A stretch of DNA of 37,198 bases from Nitrospira sp. (lineage in GTDB: Bacteria; Nitrospirota; Nitrospiria; Nitrospirales; Nitrospiraceae): positions 1-37,198 of the forward strand of contig JACCYV010000084.1 of the NCBI GenBank assembly GCA_013696305.1. The letters run 5' to 3'. The notes beneath the pieces were generated by a model that searched no databases, had not been told where the DNA came from, and worked only from the letters and a program-made list of their open reading frames with translations. Below, in pieces: positions 15,956 through 24,261 of the stretch; the stretch's first letter is position 1; each line of letters starts with the position of its first letter. Position numbers and translations under genes: made by a program.

Positions 15956-16585
15956 CTAATTGTTGCGATACTCGTCCGTGTCATCCAGGAGATCTTCGGA
16001 CTTTTCCAGATAATCGACATCGTCATCTCGGCTGTCGAGGCCGAGTTCCTCTTCCACCTCTTCCTCGACCTCTTCCGACGCGTCATCGAGGTCTTCCACC
16101 GATTCTTCTTCGTCATCCAACTCCAGTTGCGGCGGTTCACCCTCCACCTTCGCTGCCTTGCCTACCTCAGGCGTCACAGAGGCCACCACTTTTGGTTCGG
16201 GAACGACGGCAGCGGGTTCAGGCGCCTTCGCCTTAGGCATCACCGGCTTGACCATCATAGGCTTGGGCGCAGCCTTTGGCTTTGGGGCAGGTTTTGATGC
16301 AGGTGTAGCAGCTTTGGCCGCCGGTTTCACCTTGGGGGAGCGCTTGGGTTTTACTGCCGCCGGCTTCCCGGAAAATTTTTTCGCCCGTTCTCTCACGGTC
16401 TTTTTCGCGGTAGACTTCCCTGGCGCAGCCGTTCTCGATTTTTTCACCGGCCCTGCCTGCTTGGTCTTCACAACCTTCTTTGCCGCCCCGGCTTTTTTAG
16501 GCTTTCCCGCCTTCTTCGCGACGACCTTCTTCGGACGCGTGGTTTTTGCGCCAGCGCCTTTCTTCTTCACGCTCTTCTTTGCCAT
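15956..16585 (-). CDS. Histone H1-like Lys/Ala/Pro-rich protein with acidic tail
   Basis: The ATG at 16585 (MAKKSVKKKGAGAKTTRPKK) has a strong GGAGGG seven nt upstream. A longer in-frame extension to 16810 lacks such a signal, so I start here (209 residues). Residues 1-110 are almost only Lys, Ala, Pro, Thr, Val and Arg in KKA/PKP repeats, like bacterial histone H1-like nucleoid proteins. Residues 130-205 turn strongly acidic (LDDEEESVEDLDDASEE and EEEVEEEL). The two halves have opposite charge and no folded domain is seen. A nucleic-acid-binding or chaperone-like role is plausible but inferred only from composition. A long opposite-strand frame across this gene is a composition artefact. Confidence 0.75.
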   Translation of the reverse strand: MAKKSVKKKGAGAKTTRPKKVVAKKAGKPKKAGAAKKVVKTKQAGPVKKSRTAAPGKSTAKKTVRERAKKFSGKPAAVKPKRSPKVKPAAKAATPASKPAPKPKAAPKPMMVKPVMPKAKAPEPAAVVPEPKVVASVTPEVGKAAKVEGEPPQLELDDEEESVEDLDDASEEVEEEVEEELGLDSRDDDVDYLEKSEDLLDDTDEYRNN

Positions 16586-16883
16586 TCCACGCCCTCCTCT
16601 TAGATCTTCGTCCGGCACGTCGGTGGTAAAGGGGCCTCCATCTAGCATGAACCACCGGGTTCTTGCAACCATCTCCGATCGTCGCTGAGCTGTAGCAGTC
16701 TTCGACCGCAGATCCCCTATCAAACCAAGGGCTTTTTTCTTCTCCGACCCTTCCACGCAACCTGGTTCGCTCACCAGCTTTTTGAAATTCCAAGCCCAAC
16801 CTGGGGTCAAAAAGTGTTTTTATCTAGGCCTGGCCAATTCAGTAGGGGTCATTGAGTCCTTCCGAATCGAATCGGTCTCTATG
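16586..16883. other. Intergenic region, no gene supported
   Basis: This spacer lies between the divergent histone-like and cupredoxin genes. The open frames that enter it from both sides are extensions upstream of well-supported starts. Apart from the histone-like gene's GGAGGG at the left end and the cupredoxin promoter at the right end, I see no structure. Confidence 0.4.
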
Positions 16884-16889
16884 TATAAT
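16860..16889 (+). promoter_or_regulatory. Predicted promoter giving a leaderless cupredoxin mRNA
   Basis: A perfect TATAAT (16884-16889) is preceded at 18 bp by a weak TTCCGA (16860-16865). Transcription would start near 16896, which is the A of the ATG. Confidence 0.5.
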
Positions 16890-16895
16890 AGAAGC

Positions 16896-17297
16896 ATGCC
16901 CATTTACCGGATTGACCACTCTATGAGCTGGCGTGTCATCTTCCTGAGTCTTGCAGTAGGCACCCTGACGGCCGGGTCGATCTCTGCCACCCCACCGGCG
17001 GCACAAGTCTTCATGGATAGCGGTTCGCCTTACTACGTACCCGCTGCGGTTACCGTGACCGCCGGTGCCGCAATACGGTGGGACAATCCGACTCCGACTC
17101 ACCATACCGTCACCCACGATAAATGTTTTGACGGGACTGGCCGGTGCGTCTTCGATTCCAATGCCGTTGAGCCGGGCGGCACCTATACGATCCCCAGCCT
17201 GCCTCCTGGCCGCTATCCCTATCAGTGTCGCATTCACCCCATCATGCGCGGCACCATCATTGTGACCGATTCCCCGATTCTCTCCACCCAAACCTAA
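16896..17297 (+). CDS. Exported cupredoxin (plastocyanin-like blue copper protein)
   Basis: This is a small electron-transfer or copper-binding protein of the periplasm. A signal peptide (SWRVIFLSLAVGTLTAGSISA) precedes a single cupredoxin domain. Type 1 copper ligands are visible: His69 or His70 in PTHHTVTH, then Cys111, His114 and Met117 in YQCRIHPIMRG. I start at ATG 16896 (133 residues); ATG 16923 (MSWRVIF) is an alternative. Neither has a ribosome binding site, and the TATAAT box puts the likely transcript start at 16896. An unusual extra loop, HDKCFDGTGRCVF, carries two cysteines that may form a disulphide. Such proteins are frequent in nitrite-oxidising bacteria, but the partner cannot be told from context. 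Confidence 0.85.
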   Translation: MPIYRIDHSMSWRVIFLSLAVGTLTAGSISATPPAAQVFMDSGSPYYVPAAVTVTAGAAIRWDNPTPTHHTVTHDKCFDGTGRCVFDSNAVEPGGTYTIPSLPPGRYPYQCRIHPIMRGTIIVTDSPILSTQT

Positions 17298-17591
17298 GCA
17301 GGATATAGACAACATCCACCGGCAGCGAGCTCAACACCTATGAATCGTGCAGCCTATCCGCGAGAACAGGCCGCAGCCGTTCTGCAACGAGAGACGAGGA
17401 TAGGCCCAGGGGACGGCCTTTTGACCAATCCTTCTGGCGTCCTGCGTGTCGTCTCCGGCTCACAGATCTTTCTGTTTTCCGGAGCATAGAAATGGCTTTT
17501 AAACGGCCTGCTCACCCTTCTACATCGAGTTCTTGCAGGTGGGCGCCGCCCTCGTGTAGGCTGCGGGCTTTGTTGCAAAAGGCCGTACCCG
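17298..17591. other. Intergenic region with only a doubtful 49-codon frame
   Basis: This 294-bp spacer holds an open frame from ATG 17340 to TAG 17489 (49 residues). It has no ribosome binding site and no recognisable product, so I do not call it a gene. No clear promoter or terminator is visible. Confidence 0.35.
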
Positions 17592-19082
17592 ATGAAAGCT
17601 GCAGCAGCCATACAAGAGCCCCTCAACCTACGCGACGACGTCCTGAGCCTGCTGGCCTGGCGCATTCCCGACCTCGTCGCCTACCAATATGCCTTCGATG
17701 AATGGTGGCTTGCGCCACTCGACGACAACTTGCCACTTGTCCGACTGAACGCAGTCGGAATCGAGATGCTCACCTCCATGAACGGCCACATCACCGTGGG
17801 CGCGCTCCTGGAGAAATATGGCAGCAAGATTTGCGGACCGGACGGCCAGCCCGGCGCCTGGCATTTGGAGCGTTGGTCGACTCCCAATTATTCACTCTGC
17901 TATTTCGGCACCGAACCGCCCGGCGGCCATCGGCACAAAGCCAAGTGGGATCTGCTGCTGCAACAGATTCGCGAGAGTTGGTCAGGACAACAGGACTTCG
18001 AAGGGGAGGAACACCTTGAAGACTTTCACGTGCATGAGCTGAAGGAAAGCGACCTCGAAGACGGCCACTTCGACTTGATCGAAACCACCGTATCGCACCT
18101 GTTCCGCGAGCCCTGCGAGGCGCTGGGTGGCAACACCTACGGTCGCCTGCTCATGCGCCAACTGCGCCGCCTGGGATGGTTCAAACCGAAACCGAAGGTC
18201 ATTGTCGAGATCGGCGGTGGACTCGGCTACGTCGCACGCGAATCGGGGCAAGAACTGTTGCCGTTCGAGAAGCAGGGGATTCAGTACATCTCGCTGGATA
18301 TCACCCGCCCCTTCCTGCAGCTCCAGACCAAACGGGCCAAGGCAGGCGGCTGGTCGGGCATCGGCACCCATGCCAACGGCGAGTGCCTGCCCTTCAAGGA
18401 TCATTCCGCCGATCTCATTATCGACAATGAGAATATGGCGGACATGACGCCCGTCAAACTGACCCGCAAGGAACTGACGGAAGGGCGCGGTGAGACCGCC
18501 CAACACCAGGAAGCCCTGGACTGGATCAGACGACTTCGTCTCTCGCTAGAAAAGGATTTGCCCGAGGAAGTGATCTTTAACCTGGGTCCGATGCGATTTG
18601 TCGCCGAGGTATGGCGGGTGCTCAAGCCGGGTGGTCGCGCGTTTCTCACGGAATTTGGAATCGAGGAAGGCTGGCCCGCCGCCGTGAAGCTCCCGCACCA
18701 CACGGAGTATGAAGTTCAATATAGTCACTTGCGACAGGCCGTCCGATGGCTCGGCTTTCAGGAACGCTATCTCTCGCTCCCGCAGTTTTTACAGATCAAA
18801 CCGGACACGAAGGTGCTCTGCACGGGAGCGGCCTATACCATCCAGCGCTTTTGTCAGGGACTCGGCCGGGACTTTACGGTGCGAGCCTATACGGAAGGCG
18901 AACTCACCAAGACCTTGGGCGACATGCTTCCCAAACTGCAAGGCTGTCACTACCACGACATTGCCGACCCGGCCTGGTTCGGTCTCATCGACTTCAAGGT
19001 GCTCCTCCTCGAAAAGCCAGGCGGCACCCCCCCAGCGACCTTTACGGAACAAAAGGGGTTTCGCTGGTACTCGCAGAGATAA
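17592..19082 (+). CDS. SAM-dependent methyltransferase with PqqD-like N-terminus
   Basis: This 496-residue protein appears to have two parts. Residues about 28-80 (EWWLAPLDDNLPLVRLN, then GIEMLTSMNGHITVGALLEK) have the LN..G...L...G..TV..L pattern of PqqD-like winged helices, which bind leader peptides in RiPP pathways; this match is by eye. Residues about 200-400 form a class I methyltransferase fold: motif I VIVEIGGGLGYV, an acidic strand end YISLDITRP, a GECLPFKDHSADLIIDNENM segment, and LKPGGRAFLTEFG. A ~100-residue C-terminal part is unassigned. The substrate is unknown. No precursor-peptide gene is visible beside it. The ribosome binding site is weak (AAAGG 11 nt upstream). Confidence 0.7.
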   Translation: MKAAAAIQEPLNLRDDVLSLLAWRIPDLVAYQYAFDEWWLAPLDDNLPLVRLNAVGIEMLTSMNGHITVGALLEKYGSKICGPDGQPGAWHLERWSTPNYSLCYFGTEPPGGHRHKAKWDLLLQQIRESWSGQQDFEGEEHLEDFHVHELKESDLEDGHFDLIETTVSHLFREPCEALGGNTYGRLLMRQLRRLGWFKPKPKVIVEIGGGLGYVARESGQELLPFEKQGIQYISLDITRPFLQLQTKRAKAGGWSGIGTHANGECLPFKDHSADLIIDNENMADMTPVKLTRKELTEGRGETAQHQEALDWIRRLRLSLEKDLPEEVIFNLGPMRFVAEVWRVLKPGGRAFLTEFGIEEGWPAAVKLPHHTEYEVQYSHLRQAVRWLGFQERYLSLPQFLQIKPDTKVLCTGAAYTIQRFCQGLGRDFTVRAYTEGELTKTLGDMLPKLQGCHYHDIADPAWFGLIDFKVLLLEKPGGTPPATFTEQKGFRWYSQR

Positions 19083-19169
19083 TAAATCCTCATTCGTAAG
19101 AGGTGACGTGAGAGGCGAACGAGAGCCTACTACTGAGACGCATAAGAGTTAGCCGCAGAACAACTGCAA

Positions 19170-20038
19170 CTAGCCATTTGGAGGAAGAAACTCCACAGTA
19201 ATCCCTTTTTTCAGTAGGTATTCCTTCACTTGAGTTTCACTGCCAGAAGGTAGAACCCGCTTAAGAACAATCGTTTCGTTTCGAAGTTGCTCTTCCTGCT
19301 CTCACCAAATAGTTTCCAAATCAACTCTGAGCTCCATCTGGGCAAAATATATAGCTTGTTGGTTTTTGGCCCTTTGATTCAGAATTTGGCGAGCAGGAGA
19401 GAACCTTAGCGGAATACCAAGCGCTTTCCCAGCGTTCCCATCTTCGTCCATCTTCTCAAGAATCTTGCCGACTGGGATGACTTGCAATGTCTTTCCAGTA
19501 GCTGTTGCGTCACAAATATAGAGAGATCCATCTCCGTTCCGATTCTCGTTCGCAAAAAAAAGCGCCACGTCCGATGACTTTGTCCAGTCGAGCAGGTTTG
19601 TTCCTCTTATCGGGAAAGGGCCATCTTGCCTTCATCCGGGTGCTGTTGAATTCGCTTCATGAGTTCAAACCAAGGATCTAGGCGGCGCGAATTTTCAAGC
19701 TCTATAAGTTCAAGTGATGGGCGAACCAGCACTCCAAACTTAAGAAGGAATCGATTCAGAAGTACCCGGTGTAAGTCCAAAGATCCGGCAAGTCGTTCGG
19801 AAAACCTGGAATGTACATCAAGACCGAACAGAACCGGCTTGCACGACCTTACAAATGTCGAATCCAACAATTACTCTCTTCTGCGATGCCCGCGAAACAC
19901 CAGCAGGTTATTATCCCCATTAAACGAACTTTCAATTCGGCTCAATTCTTGGAGGAAATCATCAACTGACTTGGGTGTCCATTCCTTCGTTTGCTCGTTA
20001 ACAATCGTGCTAGAACAAATCGGGGCAACGTTCTTCAT
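19170..20038 (-). pseudogene. Decayed FRG-domain protein gene
   Basis: Translating the minus strand from ATG 20038 gives a protein that matches the FRG domain in order but is broken three times. The first piece (MKNVAPICSS to LLVFRGHRRRE) contains the defining F-R-G motif and ends at TAA 19871-19873. The same frame continues (LLDSTFVRSCKPVLFG) to about 19607. A frameshift near 19605-19630 then joins RGTNLLDWTKSSDVALFFA, the usual second FRG motif (LLDWT...ALFFA). An in-frame TGA at 19302-19304 is followed by a typical FRG C-terminus (TIVLKRVLPSGSE, then KGITVEFLPPNG) to TAG 19170. The implied product is about 289 residues, the usual size. FRG proteins occur in defence and mobile contexts; the cellular role is unknown. 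Confidence 0.75.
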
Positions 20039-20046
20039 AAAAATGC

Positions 20047-20375
20047 CATTCTCTTGTGAAGCCCTTACCTTAAACTGAATAGATCATGTCGGTCTTGGTC
20101 TAGCTGCGACAGCACCCCTCGCACTGGCCGTCCGAGGAGCAACCGCGACATTGCGGGCGAGTATCACTGATGTGTGAGGACTACAGCCCATACGAGGCCC
20201 GCCCGCAATTTCCTGTCGCATTAGGCCATTGGGGAGCAAAAGCCCCCAACCGGGGGTTGGCGGACCGCAGCCGAACTGCCGCAAGCTACAGTAGCGCGAC
20301 GAGCCCGCACGGAGCGTCTCGCTCCCCGGAAGAATCGCAGGCTTTCGCTTAATTTCTTACAGGATCAAGAAAAGA
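20047..20375. other. Structured non-coding region
   Basis: No supported gene lies between the FRG pseudogene and ppx/gppA. A long imperfect inverted repeat pairs 20145-20159 (GCGACATTGCGGGCG) with 20200-20208 and 20214-20219 (CGCCCGCAA...TGTCGC), with a 5-nt bulge and a 40-nt loop. A GC-rich hairpin with a minus-strand T-run follows (separate entry). I looked for tmRNA, RNase P and SRP RNA signatures and found none. It could be a small RNA or the trailer of the recG-ppx transcript. Confidence 0.4.
20236..20260 (-). terminator. Probable intrinsic terminator of the recG-ppx operon
   Basis: On the minus strand CCAACCCCC-GGTT-GGGGG is followed by CTTTTGC: a GC stem of five pairs, a 4-nt loop and a four-T run. 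It lies about 115 bp after the ppx/gppA stop. Confidence 0.5.
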
Positions 20376-21340
20376 TCAGACACGGTTTGTCTTCATCCGA
20401 TCTGCCAGATTAATCAGCACTCCTTCCCGCAAGCCAAGGTCGCTCACGAGAACCTTCGTCATTCCCAACGTCTCCATCACTGTAGATAAGATGATCACCC
20501 CCGCGGCGATGACTTCTTCACGCCCTCGTTCCAGACCCGGCATGCCCTCTCGCTGCACTTTCGAGCGGCTCAGCAGTTGCTGCTCCAACTCCTCACGGTT
20601 TCCAGCTTTAAAATGTAATTGTGTATTCTCGCGGGTTCATAGGCCGGCAACTGCTGGGCCATTGCAGCGAGCGACGTAGTCGTTCCCGCCGTACCGACAA
20701 ACGTGAGTCCGCTCAGACGCGGCATGTCCGCCATCGCCGCGGCAGTCTCATCCTTCATCCAGTCGCGCGCCAGTTGAATTTCTTTAGCCGTCGGCGGATC
20801 GTGATGGAGCAGCCGTTCGCTCAATCGCACGACGCCGATGTCGATCGAGCGCGCCATCAACGGTTGCTCAGGGCGATCGAGAATAAACTCTGTACTTCCG
20901 CCGCCGATATCCACCGCCAAAAGGTCAGTCACCGCCGGGGGCAAGCCGGAACGGATGCCCAGCATGGTCCGACGCGCTTCTTCTTCCCCTGAAATGATTT
21001 CAATCTGAAACCCGGCTTCACGGCTCACGAGGTCCAGAAATTCCTCACGGTTCCTGGCATCACGCACCGCACTCGTCGCCACCGCGGTCGAGGCCTTCAC
21101 ATGATAGCCGTCAATCACCTGGCGCCATTCCTTCAACGTGTCGATGACCCGCTCCATGGCGTCGACACGCAATACGCGATCTCGATCAACGCCCTGACCG
21201 AGCCGGAGGAGACGCCGATCGGATCGAAGCTCGCGAAACTCCCCGGACGGGGTGAGTTCGGCAATGAGCAAGCGGCAGGTCAACGTTCCGATATCGATAC
21301 CGGCGAGAATCCGTGAGGAAACAATCGGCGAGATGGTCAT
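20376..21340 (-). pseudogene. ppx: Ppx/GppA phosphatase, broken by a single-base frameshift
   Basis: Ppx/GppA enzymes hydrolyse polyphosphate or pppGpp and have an actin-like ATPase fold. The frame from ATG 21340 (GGAG seven nt upstream) shows AGIDIGTLTCRLLIAEL (phosphate 1), DIGGGSTEF (phosphate 2) and TFVGTAGTTTSLAAM. After ILKLETVR it runs out of frame and stops at 20570. The correct continuation (ELEQQLLSRSKVQREGMPG, GVIILSTVMETLG, DLGLREGVLINLADRM) lies in another frame to 20376. Adding one base near 20590-20596 (AGGAG to AGGGAG) would restore a normal ~320-residue protein. Everything on both sides is well conserved, so this may be a sequencing error or a very recent mutation. Ppx and GppA cannot be told apart here; the symbol is provisional. 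Confidence 0.85.
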
Positions 21341-21351
21341 GAACGTCTCCG

Positions 21352-21675
21352 CTATCCTTCTACGGTGATATCGTTCATTTCCAATAACAGTTTGGTTCGT
21401 TCATCTTGCAGTTTTCGCACCTGTTGCATCATGCGGGCGACTTCCGGATCGGACAGAATGCGGTCAGTGGACTCACCGCGATCGTGCAACTCGATCGTTC
21501 GCTCGCCCATGTCACCCTGCAGATCCTCAAGCTGCTGGTCGACTTTTCGCAATTCCAGGCGATATCGAAGCAACTCGCCCTCTTCAAACGCGCGTGTGGC
21601 CGCCTTGGCGGTACCGTGTCGCAGGGTCACCCATCCGGCGCGCAAATCGTGGCTCAGGCGTTGCAGTATTCCCAT
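21352..21675 (-). CDS. Small coiled-coil protein of unknown function
   Basis: This 107-residue protein has a good GGGAGGG ribosome binding site 8 nt upstream. Residues 25-100 are highly charged and helical (LLRYRLELRKVDQQLEDLQG; MMQQVRKLQDERTKLLLEM) with heptad-like spacing, so a coiled coil is likely. No catalytic motif, signal peptide or membrane segment is seen. It lies between recG (38 nt upstream) and ppx/gppA (11 nt downstream) on the same strand, so all three are probably co-transcribed. I do not recognise the family. It is not the exonuclease VII small subunit, which is shorter and differs in sequence. Confidence 0.7.
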   Translation of the reverse strand: MGILQRLSHDLRAGWVTLRHGTAKAATRAFEEGELLRYRLELRKVDQQLEDLQGDMGERTIELHDRGESTDRILSDPEVARMMQQVRKLQDERTKLLLEMNDITVEG

Positions 21676-21713
21676 GTGTCAGCCCTCCCCTGAACCGGCA
21701 GGTTCTATGCTGT

Positions 21714-24254
21714 TTAGCTCACATCTCCCAGCGCGAGCTTGGCGTGCCAGCGTCGGAGCATGGCCGTTTTGAACGCCTGGTGCTGAGGCATGGTGAGGCC
21801 GTGGTCCTGTTCGAGTAGCGTATAGGCCTCGTGCCGGGCCTGCTCCAACAGATCAGTGTCACGCACAAGATTGGCCGCCCGAAATTCCGGCACACCCCAC
21901 TGCCGTAGCCCTAAAAATTCGCCGGGACCCCGGATCCGGAGATCTTCTTCGGCAATGACGAACCCATCGTTCGAGTTGACGAGCGCACCCAGCCGTTGTT
22001 GTGCATGTGACGCATTCTGCTCCCGCCTTCCATCCCGGCCGACTCGTTCTCGGGCTTCTCGCGCAAGGTACGACGCCATGAGCAGACAGAGTGATTGGTG
22101 GGCCCCCCGACCGACCCTCCCCCGTAGTTGGTGCAATTGTGCCAACCCAAACCGTTCGGCATGCTCGATGACCATCACCGTCGCATTCGGGACATCCACC
22201 CCGACCTCGATCACGGTGGTCGCGACGAGAACCTGAATCGTTCCGGCCTTGAGGGCCGCCATCGTCCGCTCTTTTTCAGCCGTCTTGAGCCTGCCATGGA
22301 GCAATCCGACCCGCGCCTCTGGAAAGACGTCGCGCTGCAGGTGTTCCGCCCCTTGGATTGCCGCCTTGAGATCAGTCTTCTCAGATTCTTCGACCAGCGG
22401 ATACACGATATAGGCCTGGTGCCCGGCCTTCAATTCGTCCCGAACCAACTGCCAGGCCTTATGCCGCTGCCCTTCGCTGTAAAGCAATGTCCGCACTGGT
22501 TTGCGCCCTGGCGGCAGCATGTCTATCACCGACACATCCAAATCTCCCCAGACCGTCATGGCCAAGGTGCGCGGAATCGGCGTAGCCGTCATCACCAGGA
22601 CGTCCGGCCGATAGCCTTTGTCGAGCAATGACTTTCGCTGCAGGACGCCGAACTTATGCTGTTCATCGACAATCACCAGACCGAGCTTGGCAAACTGTAC
22701 CTTTTTCTGGATCAATGCGTGAGTCCCAATGGCCACCTGCGCCACGCCTGATGCCAACTGTTTCAGTTTGCCATTGCGTGCCTTCGTTTTGCCGCCACTC
22801 GTGAGAAGAACCGTATTCAGCCCCAGTGCCTGCAGCAGCGGTTGGAGATTCAGATAGTGTTGCTCAGCCAGGATTTCTGTCGGGACCATGAGCGCCGTTT
22901 GGTATCCCGACCCGCAGGCCATGACCAGCGCATGGAGCGCCACCACCGTTTTCCCGGAGCCGACATCACCCTGCATCAATCGATTCATCGGCCGCGATGT
23001 CACCATGTCGGCCTGGATCTCGCGGAATACGCGTTCCTGAGCAGATGTGAGCGTGAACGGCAACAGTTGCGCGAGTTGATTTAACTGCGCCACGTTGGGA
23101 TTGAAGCGGAATGGCTTGAGTTCCTCTTTGGTCTCACGCTGACGCAGCACCAGCGCCGCCTGCAACAGAAACAGCTCTTCGAAAGCCAGGCGACGGTGGG
23201 CCGCCGTCGTACCTCGGTCGAGGGCGGGAAGATCCGTTTTTGGTGGGGGAAAATGCACCTGTCGAATCGCGACACTGATCGGCGGCAACCGGTGTCGCGC
23301 GCGAACCGACAATGGCAGCACTTCTTCCACGTCTGTTTCATATTCCGCCAGCAGTCCATGGATCAGGACGCGCATGTGACGGGACGTCCATCCTTTCGTT
23401 TCGTGATAGATCGGGACGATCCGCCCCACATGCAGTAGCTCATCCTCTGCCCCACTCAAGACTTCGAATTGAGTCGCTTCCAACCGTACGTCCATCCATC
23501 CGCCCCGACCGGCAACCACGCGCCCGGCCACTATGATCCGCACGCCTCGTTTCAAAACATCTTCCAAGTATGGCTGATTGAAAAATACGGCGCGCACCGT
23601 CCCCGTGGTATCTTCAACCGCCACATCCAGAATTGACAGACGACGAGACCCCGCGCGAGTCGCCTCCGCGCAAACGATCACCCCGCAGATGATATGCATG
23701 GACCCTGGAACGAGTTTGTTTACCGGCGTAACCACCGAACGGTCTTCGTATCGCCAGGGCAGGGTCCAGAGCGCCTGCTCAATCGTGTGGATTCCCAGAC
23801 GCTCCAACAGCATCGTCCGGTGCGGACCGACCCCTTTCGCAAACTGAATCGGCAGGTCCCATAGCACTCGGGTAGAACCTGAACGAACCAAGCCGGGCAC
23901 AGACCGGCCTTTACTGGGTGAAGTGTCCGGCGGATTGATCTTGTGCTGTTTCTCCTGTAGACGGCGGAGAAGACCCAGCGCTTGCGAGAGCCGATCCTGT
24001 TGTTCGATAGGAGACAGACGTGTGTGGAAATCGACAAATAGATTGCGCAGCGATAACAGCTCCGTTTCAAGCGACTGTGAGTATACTCGCTCGCCAAGCG
24101 CTCCGATTACCTGCTCCGACACAAAACGGTCGAGATTCCTGACCGCCTTGAGATGGGCATAGGCATCGCGGGAGGCAAATTCAATCGGTCTGGTCACACG
24201 TTGAAGGAAGGCTTGAAAAGGGTCGTGAGGGTCGGGCGAATCAGGACGTGGCAT
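21714..24254 (-). CDS. recG: ATP-dependent DNA helicase RecG with N-terminal extension
   Basis: RecG remodels stalled replication forks and branch-migrates Holliday junctions. It has 846 residues, about 150 more than E. coli RecG; the extra length is a helical N-terminal extension (about 1-130) as in some thermophile RecGs. Then come the wedge/OB domain (about 180-280), the helicase domain with Walker A GDVGSGKT (429-436) and DEQH (530-533), and the MTATPIPRTLA motif. The second helicase domain has TTVIEVGVDVPNAT and QLRGRVGRG. The start ATG 24254 has GGAGGGG 7 nt upstream, inside a palindrome shared with the divergent integrase. The first five codons coincide with a 15-bp direct repeat that bounds the adjacent integrative element, so the present leader is probably foreign. 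Confidence 0.96.
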   Translation of the reverse strand: MPRPDSPDPHDPFQAFLQRVTRPIEFASRDAYAHLKAVRNLDRFVSEQVIGALGERVYSQSLETELLSLRNLFVDFHTRLSPIEQQDRLSQALGLLRRLQEKQHKINPPDTSPSKGRSVPGLVRSGSTRVLWDLPIQFAKGVGPHRTMLLERLGIHTIEQALWTLPWRYEDRSVVTPVNKLVPGSMHIICGVIVCAEATRAGSRRLSILDVAVEDTTGTVRAVFFNQPYLEDVLKRGVRIIVAGRVVAGRGGWMDVRLEATQFEVLSGAEDELLHVGRIVPIYHETKGWTSRHMRVLIHGLLAEYETDVEEVLPLSVRARHRLPPISVAIRQVHFPPPKTDLPALDRGTTAAHRRLAFEELFLLQAALVLRQRETKEELKPFRFNPNVAQLNQLAQLLPFTLTSAQERVFREIQADMVTSRPMNRLMQGDVGSGKTVVALHALVMACGSGYQTALMVPTEILAEQHYLNLQPLLQALGLNTVLLTSGGKTKARNGKLKQLASGVAQVAIGTHALIQKKVQFAKLGLVIVDEQHKFGVLQRKSLLDKGYRPDVLVMTATPIPRTLAMTVWGDLDVSVIDMLPPGRKPVRTLLYSEGQRHKAWQLVRDELKAGHQAYIVYPLVEESEKTDLKAAIQGAEHLQRDVFPEARVGLLHGRLKTAEKERTMAALKAGTIQVLVATTVIEVGVDVPNATVMVIEHAERFGLAQLHQLRGRVGRGAHQSLCLLMASYLAREARERVGRDGRREQNASHAQQRLGALVNSNDGFVIAEEDLRIRGPGEFLGLRQWGVPEFRAANLVRDTDLLEQARHEAYTLLEQDHGLTMPQHQAFKTAMLRRWHAKLALGDVS
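24240..24254. repeat. Attachment-site repeat, left copy (attL)
   Basis: ATCAGGACGTGGCAT occurs here and, identically, at 27422-27436. Here it is the reverse complement of the first five codons of recG, and the integrase starts 30 bp away. The match stops exactly at both ends. Confidence 0.7.
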
Positions 24255-24261
24255 TAGAATC

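Noticed and set aside
16158-16688. 176-codon plus-strand frame rich in Gly, Ala and Phe
   Set aside because: It mirrors the Lys/Ala/Pro-rich histone-like gene and is low-complexity shadow coding.
17340-17489. 49-codon frame between cupredoxin and methyltransferase genes
   Set aside because: No ribosome binding site, no recognisable motif and no conservation evidence available; possible as a RiPP precursor near a PqqD-like protein, but unsupported.
20084-20284. 66-codon minus-strand frame with an Ala/Arg-rich end
   Set aside because: It overlaps the hairpins and terminator of the spacer and has no ribosome binding site or known relatives.
20047-20375. tmRNA, RNase P RNA or SRP RNA
   Set aside because: Their conserved ends and cores (tmRNA tRNA-like arms and tag frame, RNase P core, SRP tetraloop region) were not found.
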